From contig NC_069102.1 in NCBI RefSeq assembly GCF_947172395.1, positions 6,044,442-6,108,441 on the forward strand: DNA of 64,000 nucleotides, written 5' to 3'. The notes under the pieces were generated by a model that was not told the origin of the DNA, made no database searches, and saw nothing but the letters and a program-made list of their open reading frames with translations. Positions 35,201-44,200 of this stretch are shown piece by piece. Position 1 is the stretch's first letter. Every line of letters starts with the position of its first letter. The position numbers and the translations under genes were made by a program. Source of the stretch: Bicyclus anynana (lineage: Eukaryota > Arthropoda > Insecta > Lepidoptera > Nymphalidae).

Positions 35201-38200
35201 ATGTATCGCTCCACCCAGTTATAGTTGAGAACGCTGCACTCGAAATTGTAGACGAATACATATACCTAGGACATATGATCCAGTTAGGTAGGTCCAATTT
35301 CGAGAAAGAGGTGAACCGTCGAATCCAACTCGGCTGGGCTGCATTCGGGAAGCTTCGCGACATCTTTTCGTCCGAAATTCCTCAGTGCCTGAAGACAAAA
35401 GTCTTCGAACAGTGCGTGTTGCCAGTGATGACCTATGGTTCCGAGACTTGGTCGCTAACTATGGGCCTCATAAGAAGGCTTAGAGTCACACAGCGGGCGA
35501 TGGAACGAGCTATGTTAGGAGTATCTCTGCGTGATCGAATCAGAAATGAGGAGATCCGCAGAAGAACCAAAGTCACCGACATAGCTCAACGAGTTGCGAA
35601 GCTGAAGTGGCAATGGGCGGGGCACATAGTTCGAAGAGCCGATGGACGTTGGGGTCCCAAAGTGCTGGAATGGCGACCCCGCACTAGTAAGCGCAGTGTT
35701 GGCCGACCCCCCACCAGGTGGACTGACGACATCAAGCGAGTCGCAGGGATTCGCTGGATGCAGGCGGCTCAGTGTCGTGATGTTTGGAAGTCCCTACAAA
35801 AGGCCTATGTCCTGCAGTGGACGTCCATCGGCTGATATGATGATGATGATGATATGTACTCGTCATCAACCCATATTCGGCTCACTGCTGAGCTCGAGTC
35901 TCCTCTCAGAATGAGAGGGGTTAGGCCAATAGTCCACCACGCTGGCCCAATGCGGATTTCACACAGACAGACTTCACACACGCAAGAATTAAGATAATTC
36001 TCTGGTATGCAGGTTTCCTCACGATGTTTTCCTTCACCGATTGAGACACGTGATATTTAATTTCTTAAAATGCACACAACTGAAAAATTGGAGGTGCATG
36101 CCCCGGACCGGATTCGAACCCACACCCTCCGGAATCGGAGGCAGAGGTCATATCCACTGGGCTATCACGTATATTATATGTACTATTATAATCAATTGGA
36201 AATATAATAGAAATCGAACTTTTTCGGAACGGCTCGACCAATTTTAATAAAGTGTTGTATTATGTTGTAAGTAGGTCTGAGAATAGGGCGTAAAGTATTT
36301 TTTTTTTCTGGTAGATCTAATCAATATCATTTATTCATAATTTTATTTTTCAAAGAAGTTAAGCTTCTTAAGTTTAGTACTTAAATTAATTATTTATAAA
36401 TTAATGAATTATTAGTATGTTACGATTTAATTCCAAAACTGTTAGACTGATTTTAAAATTTATTTCACCATTTGTAATTTAAATTTTTCGGCCGTGGCTA
36501 GTTACCACCCTACGAGCGTACGATGTCGTGTAGAAATCTTAAGGGATGTGGATTTTCATCCTTTTCCTAATAAATTGCCCGAATTCATCTCAGATTGCAT
36601 CATCACTTATCATCAGGTGAAATTGTAGTCAAGGGCTAACTTGTAAAGACAAACAAAAATGAAAATATAGGCTATATTTTATCCCTGTACATCCTCGAGA
36701 ATGGAAAATACGCGTAGTTTATAAAAATGGTATGAATACCGCTCTGTTAGTTTCAAGGGGCCCCCGAATTACAGGGGCCCCTTGAAAGTATGTAACCAAA
36801 AATAAGGAAAATGTAATCCATAATATTTGAATGTTCCCACACTAAAATATTACTACCAATTTTACTTTGTGGTTAGTTAACGTTAAATCAATAACACGAA
36901 AGATTTTTCGGGTTTTTTTTTTTTAAATAAAAGCCATATTTTTTAAATAGGACCACATTTGCCACTCATCTATTGATGAGTGGCAAATGTGGTCCTCCCC
37001 CCCCCACCCCAATAATTTTAATACAGGGGGCCTTCAAGGCACGCTACGCCACTGATGATAGTGTTTATAATTAGTCAGATATATAGTTGAATATGAAACA
37101 TCTGCACATACAAGCTGCATCAATCCAGATGTCGCGTATTGCTGGCAGGTTTTTCTCAATGTACCAATATAAACAACACTAACAGTCTGCAGGTGTTTGG
37201 GAACGAACTCCCTGAAGTGTGTATGGCTTGCTCGTAATATGTTGCACCTGCTTACGAAATTGTTTCACTTAATTTAGTCGGTCAAGTACGTGTAAGTGAC
37301 TGAGGAATTGGTTCCGTAGCTTGTTCTTACGAATATCTATAGAGAGATAGATATCTATATATCTATATACTTAATATGTTATAGAGGTAAAGTTTGTGGT
37401 GTCTCTAGTTTTACGGAACCGATTTTGAAAATTCTTTTACCACTAGAAAGCCACATTATTTGTGAGTGTCATAAGTGTGTTTTATCCTCGTATTCTCACG
37501 GGGACCGAAACTACGCGGGTGAAGCGGCGGGGCGTCGGCTAATACATACATATTATCATTATCAGCCTATTTTAACGGGTTAAGGAGAGGGGATATGGAG
37601 CTTAAACTCACCACGCTGCTGTAATGCGGTTTGGCGGGCACAGGGTTATAGTGTTAAATTATTTAATCGCTCTCGGATTTTACTGTCAATGACCGGTACC
37701 GGCAGCTTAGAGTAAATTTAAGGCACGAGAGGGTGTAACACCACCAACTTTCCATCTCCGGGCTTAGAATTTTTAATGAAAATTTCTTAGAAAAAAGAAA
37801 ATCTCAGTATTCCATGACCCAAGACTCGAACCCAAGACCTCGTGATATGAAATCACATCAACTAACAACTAGTTACTAGAATAACAGCAGTTAGAGCATA
37901 AAGTATAACAAATCTATCCTATCTACTTACATCTTTTTTTTTCTAACATCATTGAGTCAAGGGCTATAGCCTATAGTATAGCATTGCTCTGCTTCTTGTT
38001 CTACTTTTTGCAATAATTCTATTTCTACTTCAAGAGACAAACCTAATACATTTCTAAATTCACGCAGATATAGTCGCGGGCATACGCCAGGTTTTTGGCG
38101 CAAATGAAAAAATATTTTGATAGATTGTATTTAACTTTCTAAAATTAACGAACCACGGAAATCCTAATGGCTTCCAATTTCCTTAAGTACTTTCTATAAA

Positions 38201-41200
38201 TATAATTTAAACATTCTAACACTAACAAACCATACACTACCGTTACCTATCAAATATGTAAATTAAAATTCGCTATCCTGCTTGGATTTTATACTACCAC
38301 AATATATTTAGTTAAGGTGCTTATAAAATTGTGTTATGGGAACTTTCTTACTACTATGTATATACAAATATACATAGTAGTAAGAAATGTATATACAATA
38401 AATAATCATTATGTCGGTCGGTTTTTATTCGACAAATCTTAGCTAATATTTTATAGCTAAGTAATCTTTAATTTTCTGATTGATTGCTACGATAAGGCTC
38501 CAAAACTACTGAACCGATTTTAAAACTTCTTTCTCCTATGGAAAGGTACATTATCTGCGAGTAAGATACTTAGGCTATATTTTATCCTCGTATTGCTATA
38601 GAAATATACGCTGGTGAAATTAAGGCTGCTATTATATTTATAGTTTAGTTATGCTAAATGGAAACATGAAAGGTTTGAAGCGTTTTCCCTTCATAGTCAA
38701 GAGATCCTAAAAACCAGTTTGTTAGTCACGCTACCAACTTTTGCCCTTATATTGTTACGAACCGTGAGAGATAAGGTATCAAATATTATCTCACGGCCTG
38801 TTAAACCTTTGTTATGATATGTCTATATCGTTGAATTGTATGTAAATTAATATGTTTAGTTTACTGGCAGTATGCAGTGACCTAACAAATAACTTATACT
38901 TGAACCTTATCGGATGCGCTCTGTTTATAAATAAATAAAATAAAAAGCCTTTATTGCTGAGTTTTGTTTACAGTGTACATTTTAAAAAAGTACTTAGTAT
39001 TTGCCAAATTACTTATACAAATCTTTAAATAAAATACCATTTTTTTTTTTTTAGTAAATAATAATAACAATTACTATCGGCAAACGGTCGTTAGTCTGCA
39101 GCTTGTCTTCCGACAAAGGCCTCCTCTAAAGTTTTCCATTGTATTCTATTTCTTGCTATACGAGACCATATTGGCCCCGCTATGCTCCTAATATCATCTT
39201 CCCACCTTTTAGTCTGTCTGCCTCTGTTTCTCTTGCTGTCTCTCGGGTACCATTTACCGTTATTGTCCTGGTCCATTTATCTTTCTTTTCTCTTATCATA
39301 TGCCCTGTCCATCTCCACTTTAGTTGTTTTTAAGTTGTGTATGCATTTTTGAATTTAGTTTTGCTTTTTATGTCTTTTAATTTTACTCGGTCCTTTCTTT
39401 TGACTCCTATAGTGTTTCTCTCTATTCCGTTCTGGCAAATTTTTATTTTATTTTCCAGTTGTTCTGTCAATGCCCTTTGGGCGCTCTGTTTACCAACAAA
39501 CAAATTAATAAAAAAAAAACAACCGACTTCAAAACCTAAAAACGTACTCACTTAACTAAAAAGCGAAAAATAACATCTTAATATTATTATGTTCTACCTG
39601 CTGATCAAAGGAAAAACATCGTGAGGAAACCTGCATACCAGAGAATTTTCTTAATTATCTGCGTGTGTGAAGTCTGCCAATCCGCATTGGGCCAGCGTGG
39701 TGGACTATTGGCCTAACCCCTGTCATTCTGAGAGGAGACTCGAGCTCAGCAGTGAGCCGAATATGGGTTGAGATCGAATTCTACTTTAATAATGATATCA
39801 TTACTCTATCAAAAATGTTTGCTACAACGTTTTACGACATTTTAAATTCATCTTGAATTTTTCTACAACGGAGAAAAGCTAAGATCGTCTCTAATCTCTC
39901 GGTTATTTATATATCTTTGATCAATGGGCGAATCCGACTCGCATTTGTCCGGTCTTTTTATAACACTCGAATTTTACTATATATTTTTGTGGTATATATA
40001 TCGTGTTCAGTAAAACGAAAGACCTAGGATTCGAAACCAGGACTACCGTGACCGCTTACCCGTAAGACCAACGAGTTACCTTCATAATATTATGAAAGTA
40101 AAGATCCCCAGAAAACATAACCATTATAACATACTTCAGTTCTAAAAACAACTTGTTATTACTAACATGATATGATGATAACGGATAACGTAATTAAATT
40201 TAATTAGGTACCTACCTACATTAAATGAAGTTTTAAAGGTCGTAGCTCATTACCCACCCGGGACCCGACCCGCGCCGCCTCGTCGCTAGGCGTCCACTTG
40301 TCGTTGACAGGTCGACCACTGGTGAACGCCGCGTTGTCCACCAGTGAACCTCGCGTGGTCAACAAATTTCCGAGAGTCGACAGCTAGACCATGGGTGGAC
40401 GCCACGTTGTCAACTCGCGGTTCACGCGAGGCAAGCATGTCAACAGCGAGCTATCATCGAGTGGTCCACTCGCGGTCGGCGCGTGGACACCTCGCGAGCG
40501 AGGCGATCCGGTGATGGTACGGAGTTAATGTAGTGAGCGCATGCCTCTACAAATCCATTTGAAGAATACTAACCACTCGAGGCGAGGCGGTGCGGGTCGG
40601 ATCCCTTGTGGGTCTAATGAGCTACGACCTTTAAACTACCTTCGTATCTAATTAACACATAGGCTACTTTTTATCCCGAAAAAAATATGGTTTCCTGAGA
40701 TTTGCGAAAACTGATGATTTTGATGATATGAATGTTTGTTACTCTTTCACGCCTCAACTACTGAACCGAATTAGCTGAAATTTGGTATTGAGATATAATA
40801 TAACATGAATTAACACATAGGCTACTTTTTATCCCGTGGTATGGTATTGTATCAATGGTTCCCGAGGGATTTTTGAAAAACAAAATTTCGAACGCGGTCG
40901 AAGCCGCGGGCGTCCGCTAGTACTATAATATTTATTAGTTTATTATTTATTTACAGAACGAATATTAGTGACAACAGACCAATTGGTCGCCGAGTATGAA
41001 CCAGTTGTTGAAAACCCCACAAACAACGTGTCTAACAACAGAAAATCTGAAATGATTCGCGACTGGTGCGACAAAAACAGTTTAGTTATCAACAAACTGT
41101 ATCCAACCATTCTGGGTGATACATACCTAATTGAAAACGAATCTGTGCCTTGGAAAGACAGCGATTTTACCAAAACTAATGATTTAAATGATACAGATAT

Positions 41201-44200
41201 AACTTTTCGTAAATGCTTATCTAAAAGAGGAAGTGAAGTCGAAATAAGTGGCATATATCCACTAGAACAGACGTTAGAGAAAAATCACGGATGTATTAAA
41301 GATATCAAACGAAAACAGAGTATATATGAAAACTTTTCTCTACCTGGTTCCCCAAACAGTATTACACACATAAACTACAATACTAAAAGCAGTTTAAAGA
41401 AAGGCACTTTAACTGACTCCTATTGTTCAGAGTTAAACAAATTAATTGACAGAAGTTCTCTATTGACTGAAGAGTCTAAAGTAGATTTAGACAAGGCATT
41501 AACAAAGAATTCGAGGAAACACAAAAGCGACGCTTCTATTTGTTCTGAATTGAACAAATTGGCTATAGACAGAAGTTCTCTGTTGACAGAAGAATCTGTT
41601 GAGCTGGATAGAGCTTTAGCAGTACATCAGAATAGGACAAATGAGTGGTTATCATCGTGTGGTGATGAAGTAAAACCGGGGAATACGAGGAGGTCATCGG
41701 CGAGCAGTGGAGTTAGCAGTTCTTTCTCTGGCAGCATAGTGTTGGCGAATGTGGAAGAGGAATACAAGTATGAGGACAAAGAAGAAGACGTTGTGCTTAT
41801 TGAGAAGAGATTGCTTGTTTCGTCTATAGTGTAAGTATTGTAGCTGCTTTTATTGAGTCAGTGTGATAGGAGTAAGAATTAAAATAGGTTGTATGGACTG
41901 CATACTAATATTATAAATGTTGTAAGTATGTTTGTGTGAGTTTTAAAGTAGGCAGAAGTGCATACTTATGTCGTAAATTTGAAAGTAAGTCTGTCTGTCT
42001 GTTTTTTTCTTTTGACGACTAAACCGCTGAATCGCTTTGGATACTGTAATTTGGTACAGAGATAAATTTCATCCCGAAGAAATTAATTTCTGAATACGGT
42101 GTCGCGGTAAAAACAAAGTATTTAAGATGACGTCATATAATATATCACTTCTAATATATACAATTCTCGTGTCACAGTTTTCGTTGCCATACTTCTCCGA
42201 AACGGCTTGACCGATTTTGATGAATTTTTTTATGCTTATCCGGAATCTATGAGAATAGGCCAACATCTATTTTTAAACCCCTAAATCCTAGGGGTAGGGT
42301 AAAAGTAGGATATGACTAGAGTAGGGGTAGGGTTGAGGTACGGTAGAGGTAATGTAGGGGTAGGGTAGGAGTAGGGTAGAAGCAGGGTAGGGTAGGAGTA
42401 GGGTAGAAGCAGGGTAGGGTAGGGGTAGGGTTGAGGTAGTTGAAAGTTTACATCGAGTTTCACGCGGACGAAGTCACGGGCGTCCGCTAGTTTTTTTATA
42501 ATTTTTTATTCGCAGTGTAGTTTGAATGTGGTATATTTTATAAACGGTAAATTTTCGGTGAAGGAAAACATCGTGAAGAAACCTGCATACCAGAGAATTT
42601 CTTAATTCTCTGCATGTGTGAAGTCTGCCAATCCGCATTGGGCCAGCGTGGTAGACTATTGGCCTAACCCCTCTCATTCTGAGAGGAGACTCGAGCTCAG
42701 CAGTGAGCCGTATATGGGTTGATACCGACGACGACGATATTTTATAAGTTACGTAATACGGTAAATTTATTAATATCTGATATATTATCTCGAGTAAAAT
42801 TTTACACGCAGCACTATTTGACCTTTAACTACGAGTATGATAAAAATTACGAGTATAAAGTTTTGTATTGTGGATTTCCTTATAACACTTGTGTTATAGA
42901 AGTCCAGCCTGGATTTATTATTATGAAATTTTACGATAAATTGTTATTGTACCTATCAACACATTATCTAGCAACCATTTGATGATAAGGGTTGGTTCTA
43001 TACAACGTCCGCATTAAGGGGAAATCCATTTAACAAAACAAACTATAGAATGAGTCAAAAATCATTATTAAGTTTAGTTCAGTTTCGCAGTGACGGAGGA
43101 AATACCTGTTTAGTTTGCGCTCTTTATTTGCATTTGCCGAAAGTTTTGTGTGTGTTAAATAAACTAGTGTTTCCGTTTTATCTGGATTACAAGACATTGT
43201 TAAGGTTTACCTAAGATTTCTAACTTTTCCCGAAGAGCTTAAAGTAAAAGCAAGTAGGTAAGTCCATGTTGGACGGATATCCGAACGGATATTTGCTTGA
43301 ACAACTCTTTTTTTTTTATTCTAGACAACTTAGCCCTTGAATACAATCCCATCTGATGGTAAGTGATGATGCAGCCTAAGATCTAAGCGGGCTAACTTGT
43401 TAGGAGGAGGATGAAAATCCACACTTCTTACGGTTAACTCGTTGCTCTAATCATCTATATTCTATACCCATTCTAGATATTAACTCATGTGTTTCTCACT
43501 ATTTCATTTACGGCTTATTAGTTGCTCCGTCAGATAAATGAGACTGAATGAGAATGAAAGTTTTGTGTGTTAATAAATAACCCTGTGTTTCCGTTTTATC
43601 TGAATTACAAGACATTGTAAAGGTTTACCTAAGATTTCTAACTTTTCCCGAAGAGCTTAAAGTAAAAGCAAGTAAGTAAGTCCAGGTTGGACGGATATCC
43701 GAACGGATATTTGCTTGAACAACTCGTTGCACTAATCATCTATACCCATTCTTGATACTAACTCTCACTAAAAAGTGTTTCTCGCTATTTCATTTACGAC
43801 TATTATTACTTGCTCCGCCAGTTAAATGAGACAAATACGAGACGATTATTATAGGTATTAGATTAGGTAAAGGTAGAATAACCTGCCTTGTTGGTCCATT
43901 GGTTAACCTATTCGAATCAAATCTGGATTCAAGTCCAATAATACTTAACTGTCCTTTGAAAGTCTCAGTAAAAATTCTCAGCCCGATGTTGGGAATTTGG
44001 CGGACATCCTTTTGCCTCAGAGAGCACGTTAAGCCCTCGATCTCTGTCATTATCATTATCAACCCATATTCGGCTCAATATTGAGCACGAGTCTCCTTTC
44101 AGAATGAAGGGTTGGGCCTTAGTCCACCACGCTAGCCCAATGTAGACTTCAAACATGTAGAAAATTAAAAAAAACTCTCAGGTATGCAGGTTTCGTCACG

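Larger units (their letters stand above)
32701..35851 (+). mobile_element. RTE-clade non-LTR retrotransposon, apparently intact
   Basis: The element comprises a structured 5' leader (32701-32862), one long ORF (32863-35835) and a virtually absent 3' UTR. The stop codon runs straight into an ATGATGATG microsatellite, as is typical of RTE elements. ATATGTACTCG at 32690-32700 and again at 35852-35862 suggests the target-site duplication. GC content is clearly above the intron background. It is inserted in ANKLE1 intron 3 in sense orientation. Confidence 0.85.

Noticed and set aside
10365..42440. GGTAGGG arrays as interstitial telomeric repeats
   Set aside because: Insect telomeres use TTAGG; these arrays have a different, irregular unit and always sit inside Helitron-like elements.
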